The translations under genes and the position numbers were made by a program. DNA of 64,000 nt. Origin: Nocardia nova SH22a (GTDB taxonomy: Bacteria; Actinomycetota; Actinomycetes; Mycobacteriales; Mycobacteriaceae). The notes below the pieces were generated by a model. That model was not told the origin of the DNA and ran no database searches. It saw nothing but the letters and a program-made list of their open reading frames with translations. Numbering within the stretch: position 1 is the stretch's first letter; the number at the start of each line of letters is the position of its first letter. This document shows, in pieces, positions 26,199 through 35,017 of this stretch. The stretch is taken from contig NZ_CP006850.1 of NCBI RefSeq assembly GCF_000523235.1, forward strand, positions 5,394,001-5,458,000, given 5' to 3'.

Positions 26199-27890
26199 TC
26201 AGCCCGTGACGGCGCCGTGGGCGGCCGAGCTGACCAGCTTGCGGTATTTCGCCAGCACACCCGAGGTGTATTTCGGGGGAGGCGGCTCCCAGCCGACCTT
26301 GCGCGCGGCGAGGTCGGCCGGGTCGATCTCGACATCGAGAATGCGACGGGCGACATCGAGGACGATCGGATCACCGTCGGCGACGAAGGCGATCGGCCCA
26401 CCGTCGACGGCCTCGGGCGCGACGTGACCGACGCACAATCCGGTGGTGCCGCCGGAGAATCGGCCGTCGGTGAGCAGCAGCACCTCCTTACCCAGGCCGG
26501 CGCCCTTGATCGCACCGGTGATGGCGAGCATCTCCCGCATTCCGGGGCCGCCCTTGGGGCCCTCGTACCGGATGACGACCACGTCACCGGCGACGATCGT
26601 GCCGTTCTCGAGGGCGTCCATCGCCGCACGCTCGCCGTCGAACACTCGTGCGGTGCCGCGGAATACGTCGGAGTCGAAGCCCGCGCTCTTCACCACGGCG
26701 CCCTCGGGGGCGAGGGTGCCGTGCAGGATGGTCAGCCCGCCCGTCGCGTGGATCGGCCGGTCCAGCGCGCGGATCACGTCGCCGTCGAGACCGAGGTCGA
26801 TGTCCGCGAGATTCTCGGCCATCGTCCGGCCGGTCACGGTCAGCGCGTCGCCGTGCAGCAGTCCCGCGTCGAGCAGGGCCTTCATCACCACCGGGATGCC
26901 GCCGACCCGGTCGACGTCGTTCATGACGTAGCGGCCGAACGGTTTCAGATCGCCCAGATGCGGCACCCGGTCACCGACCCGGTTGAAATCGGCGAGCGTC
27001 AGACCGACACCGGCCTCCCGGGCGATGGCCAGCAGATGCAGCACGGCATTGGTGGAACCGCCGAGCGCCATGACCACGGTGATGGCGTTCTCGAAGGCCT
27101 CCAGCGTCAGGATGTCGCGGGCGGTGATGCCGTCGCGCAGCAATCCGACGACGGCCTCGCCGGACTTGCGGGCGTACTCGTCGCGGCGGCGGTCGGGGGC
27201 GGGTGGTGCGGCCGAACCGGGCAAGCTCATACCCAGCGCCTCGGCAGCCGAGGCCATGGTGTTGGCGGTGTACATCCCGCCGCAGGCGCCCTCGCCCGGG
27301 CAGATCGCCCGCTCGATCCGGTCCACCTCGTCACGGCTGATCAGGCCCTTGATACAGGCGCCAACCGCTTCGAACGCGTCGATGATCGTGACGTCGCGGC
27401 CGTCCACACTGCCCGGCAGAGTCGAACCGGCGTAGAGGAATACGCTCGCCAGATCCAGCCGCGCGGCGGCCATCAGCATGCCGGGCAGGCTCTTGTCGCA
27501 GCCGGCGAGCAGTACCGAACCGTCCAGCCGTTCCGCCATCATGACGGTCTCCACCGAATCGGCGATGATCTCGCGGCTCACCAGCGAGAAATGCATCCCC
27601 TCGTGGCCCATCGAAATCCCGTCGGACACCGAGATCGTGCCGAATTCGAGCGGATACCCACCGGCGGCATGCACCCCCTCCTTGACCGCCTTCGCCAGCC
27701 GATCCAGCGACAGATTGCACGGAGTGATCTCGTTCCAGCTCGACGCCACACCGATCTGCGGTTTGCTCCAGTCGTCGTCCCCCATCCCGACCGCCCGGAG
27801 CATGCCCCGGGCCGCGGTCTTCTCCAGCCCGTCGGTGACGTCGCGGGAACGAGGCTTCATGTCGTGCGAGCTGTCGCGATCCGATGCCAT
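26199..27890 (-). CDS. ilvD: Dihydroxy-acid dehydratase
   Basis: This 563-aa enzyme carries out the third step of isoleucine and valine synthesis, dehydrating 2,3-dihydroxy acids to 2-keto acids with an iron-sulfur cluster. The conserved blocks are present: [44 protein letters not shown] and the C-terminal [10 protein letters not shown]. The cysteines in the first, third and fourth blocks are the likely cluster ligands. Length is normal. It stands alone on the minus strand with no other branched-chain genes nearby, as is usual in actinobacteria. Confidence 0.96.
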   Translation of the reverse strand: MASDRDSSHDMKPRSRDVTDGLEKTAARGMLRAVGMGDDDWSKPQIGVASSWNEITPCNLSLDRLAKAVKEGVHAAGGYPLEFGTISVSDGISMGHEGMHFSLVSREIIADSVETVMMAERLDGSVLLAGCDKSLPGMLMAAARLDLASVFLYAGSTLPGSVDGRDVTIIDAFEAVGACIKGLISRDEVDRIERAICPGEGACGGMYTANTMASAAEALGMSLPGSAAPPAPDRRRDEYARKSGEAVVGLLRDGITARDILTLEAFENAITVVMALGGSTNAVLHLLAIAREAGVGLTLADFNRVGDRVPHLGDLKPFGRYVMNDVDRVGGIPVVMKALLDAGLLHGDALTVTGRTMAENLADIDLGLDGDVIRALDRPIHATGGLTILHGTLAPEGAVVKSAGFDSDVFRGTARVFDGERAAMDALENGTIVAGDVVVIRYEGPKGGPGMREMLAITGAIKGAGLGKEVLLLTDGRFSGGTTGLCVGHVAPEAVDGGPIAFVADGDPIVLDVARRILDVEIDPADLAARKVGWEPPPPKYTSGVLAKYRKLVSSAAHGAVTG

Positions 27891-28044
27891 GCCGCAAGCC
27901 TACGACCGCGAACATCCCACCCCGGGCCCGCGACATGCGCGGTGCCGCGAACGCCCCGAACCGTAATCGGCCGACCCGGCACCACGGTGCGGAACATCCG
28001 ATCGGACACCATCAGCCTTGCGTCGTGTCGGGGCACCTGTGCGG

Positions 28045-28344
28045 TCAGCGCAGGAGCTCCATCAGCACGTCCTGTGCGTCGTTGTAGTGGAGGGTGTCCA
28101 CCCACAGTCGCCAGCCGACGGTCGCGCTTTCGGGTTCGAGGCGGGTGGTGCGGACGGCGGCGGCGTAGCCCGCGATTCCGGCCTCGGCGAGTGCGAAAAG
28201 TGCCGGGTAGATCTGCTTTTCGGTCAGATCGGCGAGGATCGCCCAGGCATGTGCGGTATGGCCGTTGCCGATGCCGTTGGGCGGCAGCCAGTACATCGTG
28301 TCGCGGCCGTCGGACCACGGGTCGGGGATGTTCGGCGCGCTCAT
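28045..28344 (-). CDS. Hypothetical 99-aa protein of the ABC-F operon
   Basis: This small soluble protein has no family that I recognise. ATG 28344 has a strong AGGAGG site and overlaps the stop of the upstream zinc-repeat gene by four bases (ATGA), so it is the third gene of the operon controlled by the leader at 31429-31497. The sequence begins with a DPWSDGRDTMYWLP segment, is mixed alpha/beta in character and has no cysteine. Its job should be linked to the two upstream genes. Confidence 0.75.
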   Translation of the reverse strand: MSAPNIPDPWSDGRDTMYWLPPNGIGNGHTAHAWAILADLTEKQIYPALFALAEAGIAGYAAAVRTTRLEPESATVGWRLWVDTLHYNDAQDVLMELLR

Positions 28345-29720
28345 GTTCCGGCCTCCTGCCATTCTTTCGCGGTCGATCCGAGGAATGCGGCGCCGCGCAG
28401 CAGCGGCACGGCACGCCGCCACGCCTGCTCGACCGGGGTGACCGGCTCGTTGCGCGCGGTCCAGGCCCGCTTGCGCAATGTCTCGTCCAGTTCCCATGCC
28501 AGCAGGCGCAACCGTTGCCGCACCACCGTGTGCGGTAGCCGCTCGCCGAACCGGTGGGCGTGGGCCAGGCACGGCCCGTGCCCGTGTTCCCAATGATCGC
28601 GCACCGTGCGGTCCGCCATCGCCGCCGACAGCAGGGCCCGTTCGCGATTCTCGGCGGTGCCGGCGGCGACGCAGGCCGCGCACGGGGTGCTGTCGCGTTC
28701 GAAGCGCTCGACATGTTCGCGCACCTTGGGCGGGTGCAGGACCTCGGCGAGGCCCGCGCCGCGCCGCATCGAGTGGACCGAGTCCGTGACCCGGTGCGGC
28801 AGCGCGTGGTGGGCGGTCGCGGCGTCGACCCGTTCGTACAGGCGCCGCAGCCGTGCGAGGGTGTGTGCCCGCATGATGCCCGCGAGTTGTCCGGCGGCAG
28901 CGTAGCCGAACAGCGTCGCGATGCCGAGATGCTCCGGACAGAGCCATGTTTCGACGGAATCCAGCTCCGCCGGACGCTGGCCGACCAGCCACGTCACATA
29001 CCGGAGTTCGGCGTGTGCGCGTGCCCGGCACAGCGGGCAGCACGCCCGGTCCAGATCGGCGACGGCGCGGTCGAATCCGGTCCGCGCGGCGGTCAGTTCG
29101 TCGGCGGCCTTGCGGATATCGTTGGTGTGCACCACGATCCGCGCACTGCGGGCGAGATCGGAATTCAGGGGCACCAGCAGGGTGAGCGAATCGGTGCGGG
29201 CGTCGGCCAGTGTGCCGATCATCGACGAAACCAGGTCGGCGGTGGCCGCCGGTGGCGCACCGTGCAGGAGAGCCTGCAGATGCGGCAGGCAGTAGTCCGA
29301 TGCGGCCAGTGCTCCCATGACCTCGTCGTCGGCGAGTTGTTCGGCCAGCCGCCGCAGATGGTGCTGCCGGGCAGCCTCACGGCTCGCACAGGCCGGGCAT
29401 CTCCCGTCGAGAGTGTTCTCCGGATGGGCGAGCACCGCCGCGACGACATCGGCGAACATCTGCGGAAGATGGCCGCGCCCTTCGGAATCGAGGCACAGCC
29501 CGCGCAGATGTTCGGCGCAGAATCCGCCCGCGTGCGCGACCTTCATCCGATAACCGGGGTCGGAGTGCGTCTCGATCACATACCAGTTGTGCCAGTTGAG
29601 ATCCGCGCCGTCGCCGGTGCGGCACAGCGGGCAGCCGGGTTCGCCGAGATCCCGCAGGACCGCGGTGCGTTCGGCGGAGCGGGATTCCGCGCGGCCGGTG
29701 TCGCTGAACAGTCCGATCAT
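28341..29720 (-). CDS. Protein with four CxxC...CxxH putative zinc-binding repeats
   Basis: This 459-aa soluble protein contains four copies of one pattern: CxxC, 33-38 residues, then CxxH. The cysteine pairs are at 30/33, 108/111, 228/231 and 347/350, and the partner CxxH motifs at 68-71, 144-147, 261-264 and 384-387. The repeated C3H sets suggest four bound zinc ions. No catalytic motif was recognised. The gene starts 11 bases after the ABC-F gene with GAGGAG upstream and overlaps the next gene, so it is co-transcribed with an EttA-like factor under a fluoride-riboswitch-type leader. A ribosome- or RNA-associated role is a guess from this context. Confidence 0.8.
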   Translation of the reverse strand: MIGLFSDTGRAESRSAERTAVLRDLGEPGCPLCRTGDGADLNWHNWYVIETHSDPGYRMKVAHAGGFCAEHLRGLCLDSEGRGHLPQMFADVVAAVLAHPENTLDGRCPACASREAARQHHLRRLAEQLADDEVMGALAASDYCLPHLQALLHGAPPAATADLVSSMIGTLADARTDSLTLLVPLNSDLARSARIVVHTNDIRKAADELTAARTGFDRAVADLDRACCPLCRARAHAELRYVTWLVGQRPAELDSVETWLCPEHLGIATLFGYAAAGQLAGIMRAHTLARLRRLYERVDAATAHHALPHRVTDSVHSMRRGAGLAEVLHPPKVREHVERFERDSTPCAACVAAGTAENRERALLSAAMADRTVRDHWEHGHGPCLAHAHRFGERLPHTVVRQRLRLLAWELDETLRKRAWTARNEPVTPVEQAWRRAVPLLRGAAFLGSTAKEWQEAGT

Positions 29721-29731
29721 GATCTCGCTCC

Positions 29732-31405
29732 TCAGTCTCGGGTCAGCCTGCGGTGGGTGAGGCGGTGCGGTCGCGCCGCGTCCGGCCCCAGGCGCGCGAG
29801 CTTGTTCTGTTCATAGGCGGCGAAGTTGCCCTCGAACCAGAACCAGCGGCCGGGATCGGCGGCGGTCCCCTCCCAGGCCAGGATGTGGGTGGCCAGCCGG
29901 TCGAGGAACCAGCGGTCGTGGGCGGTGACGATCACACAGCCCGCGAACTCGTCGATCGCGTTCTCGAGCGAGTCCAGGGTTTCGGTGTCGAGATCGTTGG
30001 CGGGCTCGTCGAGCAGCAGCACATTGCCACCCTGTTTCAGGGTCAGGGCCAGGTTCAGCCGGTTGCGTTCACCACCGGAGAACAGCCGCGACGGTTTCTG
30101 CTGATCGACTCCGCGAAATCCGAAGGCGGCCAGATACGCTCGCGACGGCACCTCCATCGTGCCGACCCCGATGACGGCGTGTCCGCCGGACACCACATCC
30201 CACGCGGTGCGGCCGGGATCGATCCGCACGCGATTCTGATCCACGTACGAGATTTCGACGCTGTCACCGATGCGGATCTTCCCGGCGTCGGGAGTCAGCT
30301 CGCCGATGAGCAGCCGGAACAGGGTGGTCTTACCCGCGCCGTTGGGGCCGAGTACGCCCACGATTCCGTTGCGCGGCAACGAGAACGACAGATCCCGGAT
30401 GACGGTGTGGTCGCCGAACGATTTGTCCACGTGGTCGGCCTCGACGACCAGACCGCCCAGCCGCGGCCCCGGCGGTATCCGGATCTCGTCGAACGTGCGA
30501 ACCCGCGCACCGTCGGCCGCGGCGGCCATCTCCTCGTAACGACGCAGGCGCGCAGCGCCTTTCGCCTGTCGCGCCGCAGGGCCGGAGCGGATCCATTCCA
30601 GTTCCCGGCGCAGTCGCCGCAGTCGTTCGGCGTCCTTGCGGCCCTCGACCCGCAGCCGGGTCGCCTTGGTATCGAGATAGATACCGTAGTTGCCGCGGTA
30701 GGGATGGGCGTGACCACGGTCGAGTTCGAGAATCCACTCGGCGAGGTTGTCGAGGAAGTAGCGGTCGTGGGTGACGGCGACGACCGTGCCCGGATATCCG
30801 GACAGGTGCTGTTCGAGCCACTGCACGCTCTCGGCGTCGAGATGATTGGTCGGCTCGTCCAGCAGCAGCAGATCCGGTCGCTGTAACAGCAAGCGGCACA
30901 ATGCGACTCGACGTCGCTCACCGCCGGACAGGGTGGTGACCCCGGCATCGGGCGGCGGGCAGCGCAGGGCGTCCATCGCCTGATCGAGGCGCGAATCCAG
31001 ATCCCACGCGCCGCGGCGGTCCAGCTGTTCCTGCAGTGCTCCCAGTTCCGCCAGCAGTTCCTCGTCCGCGTCGTCGGCGAGCCGTTCGGCGATCTCGGTG
31101 TAGCGCGCCAGCAGCGCCTGGGTGCCGGCCACCGCGGCCTCCACGTTGCCGCGCACGGTCGCGGTCTCGTCCAATTCGGGCTCCTGCGCCAGGATGCCGA
31201 CCGTGATGCCGGGGGCGAGCACCGCCTCCCCGCCCGCGGTCAATTCGAGCCCGGCCATCACGCGCAGCACGGTCGACTTACCCGCGCCGTTCGGGCCGAC
31301 GACGCCGATCTTCGCGCCGGGCAGCACCGTCAGGGAGACGTCATCGAGGATGACCTTGTCCCCTTTGGTCACCCGGGCACGGTCCAGCATGAAGATCCAC
31401 CGCAC
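29732..31405 (-). CDS. EttA-like ABC-F ATPase
   Basis: This 557-aa protein has two ABC cassettes with Walker A motifs GPNGAGKST and GPNGAGKTT, signatures LSGGERRR and FSGGERNR, and the arm/linker region of EttA, a ribosome-bound translation factor. There are no membrane segments, as expected for ABC-F. The sequence differs from the usual actinobacterial EttA N terminus, so it is probably a second copy. GTG 31405 was chosen because GGAGG lies eight bases upstream and the upstream ATG (31426) falls inside the leader RNA. It is the first gene after the riboswitch-like element at 31429-31497. Confidence 0.88.
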   Translation of the reverse strand: MRWIFMLDRARVTKGDKVILDDVSLTVLPGAKIGVVGPNGAGKSTVLRVMAGLELTAGGEAVLAPGITVGILAQEPELDETATVRGNVEAAVAGTQALLARYTEIAERLADDADEELLAELGALQEQLDRRGAWDLDSRLDQAMDALRCPPPDAGVTTLSGGERRRVALCRLLLQRPDLLLLDEPTNHLDAESVQWLEQHLSGYPGTVVAVTHDRYFLDNLAEWILELDRGHAHPYRGNYGIYLDTKATRLRVEGRKDAERLRRLRRELEWIRSGPAARQAKGAARLRRYEEMAAAADGARVRTFDEIRIPPGPRLGGLVVEADHVDKSFGDHTVIRDLSFSLPRNGIVGVLGPNGAGKTTLFRLLIGELTPDAGKIRIGDSVEISYVDQNRVRIDPGRTAWDVVSGGHAVIGVGTMEVPSRAYLAAFGFRGVDQQKPSRLFSGGERNRLNLALTLKQGGNVLLLDEPANDLDTETLDSLENAIDEFAGCVIVTAHDRWFLDRLATHILAWEGTAADPGRWFWFEGNFAAYEQNKLARLGPDAARPHRLTHRRLTRD

Positions 31406-31428
31406 GACGACCACCTCCGGACGCATCC

Positions 31429-31497
31429 GCAGGGACCATCGGCGGCACCCATCCCTCGTCGGGTGGGGCGCAGTTGGTGGCGGGTCCCACCGCCAGC
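31429..31497 (-). promoter_or_regulatory. Fluoride-riboswitch-like element 1 (ABC-F operon), G6-C38 type
   Basis: The 5' strand GGCGGUGGGACCCGCC folds as a GGCG/CGCC stem. Its loop GGGAC pairs with GUCCC in the 3' strand GCCGAUGGUCCCUGC, which gives the fluoride-riboswitch pseudoknot. A hairpin lies between the two strands. Compared with the known aptamer, A6 is G and U38 is C, a coupled change, while the 3' GAUG is kept. The element ends about 20 bases before the ABC-F start. Confidence 0.82.
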
Positions 31498-31562
31498 TGT
31501 CTATCGAGCGTAGCTGGTGATCACCCGCACCTGCTACCGTGAAATCAACCGCGCTCCTCGGC

Positions 31563-31643
31563 GGTCAGGCGATGAAGCTCCGCCTGACCGGTGCCTCCGG
31601 ACACCGGTGCCCCCGTGCCGAACGGCACTGATGGCTTCTACCC
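31563..31643 (+). promoter_or_regulatory. Fluoride riboswitch 2 (CysRS-like operon), canonical
   Basis: The 5' strand has GGCGAUGAAGCUCCGCC inside a longer stem with GUCAG/CUGAC. The 3' strand has CUGAUGGCUUCUACC. The loop GAAGC pairs with GCUUC as the pseudoknot. A6, U7, G8, U38, U41 and G42 of the known Thermotoga aptamer are all kept. A separate hairpin (CCGGUG/CACCGG) sits between the two strands. Confidence 0.92.
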
Positions 31644-31651
31644 ACAGCCTC

Positions 31652-31678
31652 GTAACCGATGTGCGACACACCGGTTAC
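31652..31678 (+). promoter_or_regulatory. Hairpin after riboswitch 2, candidate expression platform
   Basis: GTAACCG (31652-31658) pairs with CGGTTAC (31672-31678), and TGTG with CACA inside it, making an 11-base-pair hairpin directly after the aptamer and just before the CGGGAG ribosome-binding site. There is no T-tract, so it may act as an actinobacterial terminator without one or control access to the site. Confidence 0.5.
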
Positions 31679-31694
31679 CCGACCGGGAGTAGTC

Positions 31695-32498
31695 ATGGAC
31701 AACGCGATGCTCACCCTGCGTAACCCGTTCACCGGCGATCCGGTGCCACTGCGAACCACGCGCGGCGCCATGCTGACGCTCGGCTGCGCGTTGCCGGCCG
31801 ATATCACCACCTTCACCCTCGTCCGGGCGTTGCTGATCGCCGATGTGCTGCGCCGCATTCTCGAAGATCTGCACGATGTGCAGGTGATATCGGCCGTACT
31901 CAGCGACGATCCGGACATCCTGGAGCGGGTCGGCACGCACCTGTCGACCGTCCGCCCACCGGCGGGCGTGTTCGACTCGCCCGCGGCGGCACGCGCCGCG
32001 CTGGGCCGCGATCCCGACGTGCTGGTCACGCCGCGGCATTCGGCCGAGGACCACCCGCTCAACCGGATACCCCGGGCCACCACGGTGGTGCGGGTGGCGG
32101 CCGTGCACTGGGTGGCGCCCGGACGGCACTGCGAACCCGATCCGGCCACCGTGCGATACGCGTTCACCCAGGCACCCTACGAATACGAACTCGTGCTCAC
32201 CGGCGCCGTCCTCGATCACAGTGCGGCACAACTGGATCGCTGGCGCCGGCGCATGGGCGAGTGGAGCCGCTCGGCCAGCCGCCCGATACCGGCGTGGTGG
32301 CGCGCCCGCGCGATCGCCGACCTCGACGACGATCTCGATGTGGCGGCGGCCGCGGAGCGGATGAACCGCCTCGAACTCTCCACCACGGTGGAACCCGGCG
32401 CGAAATTCGAGGCGTTCGCGTTCCTGGACCGCATCCTGGCCATCGATCTGGCACGCGACCTGGGCCGTATGTCACGACAACCCGCGCCCGTGCGATGA
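31695..32498 (+). CDS. Degenerate cysteinyl-tRNA-synthetase/MshC-like protein
   Basis: This 267-aa protein resembles the N-terminal nucleotide-binding fold of CysRS or MshC: it opens with LTLRNPFTGDPVPLR, continues with a region where CysRS has its CGPTVY...HIGHAR segment, and then ADVLRRILEDL. The HIGH and KMSKS motifs needed for adenylate formation are gone; only one cysteine remains at the aligned position. The C-terminal helices end with FLDRILAIDL, as in CysRS. It is about half the length of CysRS. Aminoacylation is therefore unlikely. The start ATG 31695 has CGGGAG upstream. It is the first gene after riboswitch 2 and overlaps the ABC ATPase gene by four bases. Confidence 0.72.
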   Translation: MDNAMLTLRNPFTGDPVPLRTTRGAMLTLGCALPADITTFTLVRALLIADVLRRILEDLHDVQVISAVLSDDPDILERVGTHLSTVRPPAGVFDSPAAARAALGRDPDVLVTPRHSAEDHPLNRIPRATTVVRVAAVHWVAPGRHCEPDPATVRYAFTQAPYEYELVLTGAVLDHSAAQLDRWRRRMGEWSRSASRPIPAWWRARAIADLDDDLDVAAAAERMNRLELSTTVEPGAKFEAFAFLDRILAIDLARDLGRMSRQPAPVR

Positions 32499-33334
32499 TC
32501 CGCCAATCGCGGCACGTCGGGAGCGCTGCCGTGATCGGCGCCGAAACACACTGCGCCTGTGTCGATTTCCCGATCTTCGACGCCCGGTCCCGGTCGCTGA
32601 AGAAGCACGTGCTGGCCGGTGGCCGGATCGGGACCGGCACGGCGGTGCCGGTGGTGCACGCGCTGCGCGAGATCACGCTGTCGATCCGGCGAGGTGAGCG
32701 GGTGGGCCTGGTCGGACGCAATGGCGCGGGCAAGTCGACACTGTTGCGCCTGCTGGCCGGGATCTACGAGCCGACCAGCGGGTTCGCCCGCACCGTCGGC
32801 CGCGTCGCCCCGGTATTCGACCTCGGATACGGCATGGACCCGGAGATCTCCGGATACGACAACATCATCCTGCGCGGGCTGTTCCTCGGGATGACCCGCC
32901 GTCAGATGCGTTCCCGGGTCGAGGACATCGCCGATTTCACCGAACTCGGCGAATATCTGTCGATGCCGCTGCGCACCTTCTCGACCGGAATGCGGGTGCG
33001 GCTGGCGCTGGGCGTGGTGACCTGCCTCGAACCGGAGATCCTGCTGCTCGACGAGGGAATCAGCGCGATCGACCGGGGCTTTCTGCTGCGCGCGCGGCAA
33101 CGCCTGCACGATCTCGTGGACCGGTCGGGCGTGCTGGTGCTGGCCTCGCACACCGACGACTATCTGCTCGAGTTCTGCGACCGCGCGCTGTGGTTGCAGG
33201 ACGGCCACATCGTCGCCGACGGCCCGGCCGGGCAGATTCTCGCCGCCTATCACGGCCGCCCGGTGACGCCCGCGAACGGCCCGGAGACAGGTTGCGACAC
33301 GGTCGAGGCGATCGGCGAGGGGCCCGGCCACTGA
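32495..33334 (+). CDS. ABC transporter ATPase of the polysaccharide-export type
   Basis: This 279-aa ATPase resembles the TagH/Wzt/RfbE group that powers export of polysaccharides. It has Walker A GRNGAGKST, the FSTGM signature typical of this group, Walker B ILLLDEGISAID and an ASH switch histidine. ATG 32495 overlaps the stop of the upstream gene (ATGA). No permease gene is in the window, so its membrane partner must be elsewhere or it does not work as a transporter. It belongs to the operon of riboswitch 2. Confidence 0.85.
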   Translation: MIRQSRHVGSAAVIGAETHCACVDFPIFDARSRSLKKHVLAGGRIGTGTAVPVVHALREITLSIRRGERVGLVGRNGAGKSTLLRLLAGIYEPTSGFARTVGRVAPVFDLGYGMDPEISGYDNIILRGLFLGMTRRQMRSRVEDIADFTELGEYLSMPLRTFSTGMRVRLALGVVTCLEPEILLLDEGISAIDRGFLLRARQRLHDLVDRSGVLVLASHTDDYLLEFCDRALWLQDGHIVADGPAGQILAAYHGRPVTPANGPETGCDTVEAIGEGPGH

Positions 33335-33345
33335 TACTCTGATCT

Positions 33346-33398
33346 GTAGGCGATGAAGCTCGCCTTCGACCGCGCCCCCGGCGCTGATGGCTTCTACC
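33346..33398 (+). promoter_or_regulatory. Fluoride riboswitch 3 (MutS-enolase operon), canonical
   Basis: The strands are GGCGAUGAAGCUCGCC and GCUGAUGGCUUCUACC, with the loop GAAGC pairing with GCUUC. It is a very close match to the known fluoride aptamer, including A6, U7, G8, U38, G39, A40, U41 and G42. The connecting hairpin is short (CGCGCCCCCGGCG). It lies 80 bases upstream of the first MutS-like gene. Confidence 0.94.
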
Positions 33399-33436
33399 AC
33401 GGTTACACCAGACCGCAGCAGTAGTCGATCCAGATA

Positions 33437-33457
33437 TCGACGCCCGATCGGCGTCGA
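33437..33457 (+). promoter_or_regulatory. Hairpin after riboswitch 3, candidate expression platform
   Basis: TCGACGCC pairs perfectly with GGCGTCGA around a five-base loop. It stands between the aptamer and the GTAGGAGG ribosome-binding site of the next gene. No T-tract follows. It is a good candidate for the switching hairpin. Confidence 0.5.
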
Positions 33458-33478
33458 CCCGGGTAGGAGGCGTTCGGC

Positions 33479-35017
33479 ATGAACCAGAGCTTCAGCATCC
33501 TGTTTCCCGGTGCGCCGCCACCGCTGTGCCGCCCGGAACCACCGTATTTCTCCGATCTCAACCTCGGACAGGTGCGCCAGGTCCTGTTCGCCGGGCGCGA
33601 CGCCTACGACCTCGCGCCGGTGTTCCACACGCCCCTGACCGATGTCGCCTCGGTGCGTTACCGGCACGAGGTCTTCACCGATCTCGACGGCGATCCCGAA
33701 TTACGTGCGCTCGTAAAAGAATTCGCCGCCTCGATGCGAACCGTCCGCCGCGCCCTCGACCTCGCCCGGCAGGTGACCGACCACCACGAGGCGGACGCCT
33801 GGCAGTTGCACGCCGCCGAGGTCTACGTCGCCGCGACCCGATCACTGCACCGCTACCTGTCACGGTCCGAGGTGGCCTCGACGGCCCTGCGGCAATTCGG
33901 CGCCCGCCTGAACGACCTGGTGGCACACTCCGCCTTCACCGAACTCGCCGAACATGCCGCCGACGTCGCCGAACAGCTCTACCGGATCACCTACTGTCTC
34001 GACGTCCACGGCGACCGGATCCGGGTCGCCCGCTACACCGGCGACGACGACTACGAGGCCCGCGTCCGCGCCGTCTTCGACAAATTCCAGGAGACCGACA
34101 CCCCGCGCGAGGTCTACGACTTCCATTCCCACGCCGACCTCAACGGTGTCGAGAGCAAAGTCCTCACCCTCGTCGCGAAGCTGTATCCCGATCGGTTCGC
34201 CGCCCTCGCCCGATTCCGCGACCACCATCCCCGGATCCCCGACGAACTGATCGTCGACTTCGACCGGGAGATCCAGTTCTATTGCGCCGCACTGGATCTC
34301 CGTGACCGCCTGGCGCCGTTCGGATTGTCGTTCTGCCTGCCGGAACTGCTCACCGATTCCAAGGACCTGTCCGCGAGCGGAGTGTTCGATCTGGCACTGG
34401 CCGACAAACTGACGCTGGACAAGAAGCCCCGGCCGGTGGTCACCAACGACGTCGATCTGTCCGGCCGCCAGCGCGTCATCGTGGTCACCGGGCCCAACCA
34501 GGGCGGCAAGACCACCTTCGCGCGCGCGATCGGCCAGCTCTACCACCTCGCCGCACTCGGCATGCCGGTACCGGCCGCCACCGCTCGAATCCGGCTGTGC
34601 GACAGGCTGTTCACCCATTTCGAGCGCGAAGAGGATATGGAAACCCTCAGCGGCAAACTCGAAGACGAGCTGATCCGCGTGCACGACATCCTCGACCACG
34701 CCACCGGCGAATCGGTGGTGGTGATGAACGAGACCTTCACCTCCACCACACTCGCCGACGCCGCCCGCCTGGGCGCGTCGGTCCTGCGCCGGATGCTCGG
34801 ACTGGACCTGCGCTGCGTATACGTGACCTTCGTCGACGAACTCTCGGCGCTGGGTCCGGCGACGGTCAGCATGGTCGCCGCCGTCGATCCCGCCGATCCC
34901 GCGCACCGCACCTTCGAGGTGGTGCGGCGCCCCGCCGACGGCCTGGCCTACGCGGCGGCCCTCGCCGAGGCGCACGGGCTGACCTATCAGCGGATCAAGG
35001 AACGGATGGCGTCATGA
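33479..35017 (+). CDS. MutS-related ATPase, first copy
   Basis: This 512-aa protein has the core (lever/clamp) and ATPase domains of MutS but no mismatch-binding domain I. Walker A is GPNQGGKTT in place of the MutS GPNMGGKST, and the Walker B region reads VVVMNETFTSTT, with Asn before the Glu. The start ATG has a TAGGAGG site. It is the first gene after riboswitch 3 and overlaps the second MutS-like gene by four bases, so the two may form a heterodimer. MutS-like genes are among those known to follow fluoride riboswitches; their task is not known. Confidence 0.85.
   Translation: MNQSFSILFPGAPPPLCRPEPPYFSDLNLGQVRQVLFAGRDAYDLAPVFHTPLTDVASVRYRHEVFTDLDGDPELRALVKEFAASMRTVRRALDLARQVTDHHEADAWQLHAAEVYVAATRSLHRYLSRSEVASTALRQFGARLNDLVAHSAFTELAEHAADVAEQLYRITYCLDVHGDRIRVARYTGDDDYEARVRAVFDKFQETDTPREVYDFHSHADLNGVESKVLTLVAKLYPDRFAALARFRDHHPRIPDELIVDFDREIQFYCAALDLRDRLAPFGLSFCLPELLTDSKDLSASGVFDLALADKLTLDKKPRPVVTNDVDLSGRQRVIVVTGPNQGGKTTFARAIGQLYHLAALGMPVPAATARIRLCDRLFTHFEREEDMETLSGKLEDELIRVHDILDHATGESVVVMNETFTSTTLADAARLGASVLRRMLGLDLRCVYVTFVDELSALGPATVSMVAAVDPADPAHRTFEVVRRPADGLAYAAALAEAHGLTYQRIKERMAS

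Noticed and set aside
27331-27936. A 201-codon frame overlapping ilvD on the same strand
   Set aside because: It is an alternative frame within the conserved ilvD coding sequence.
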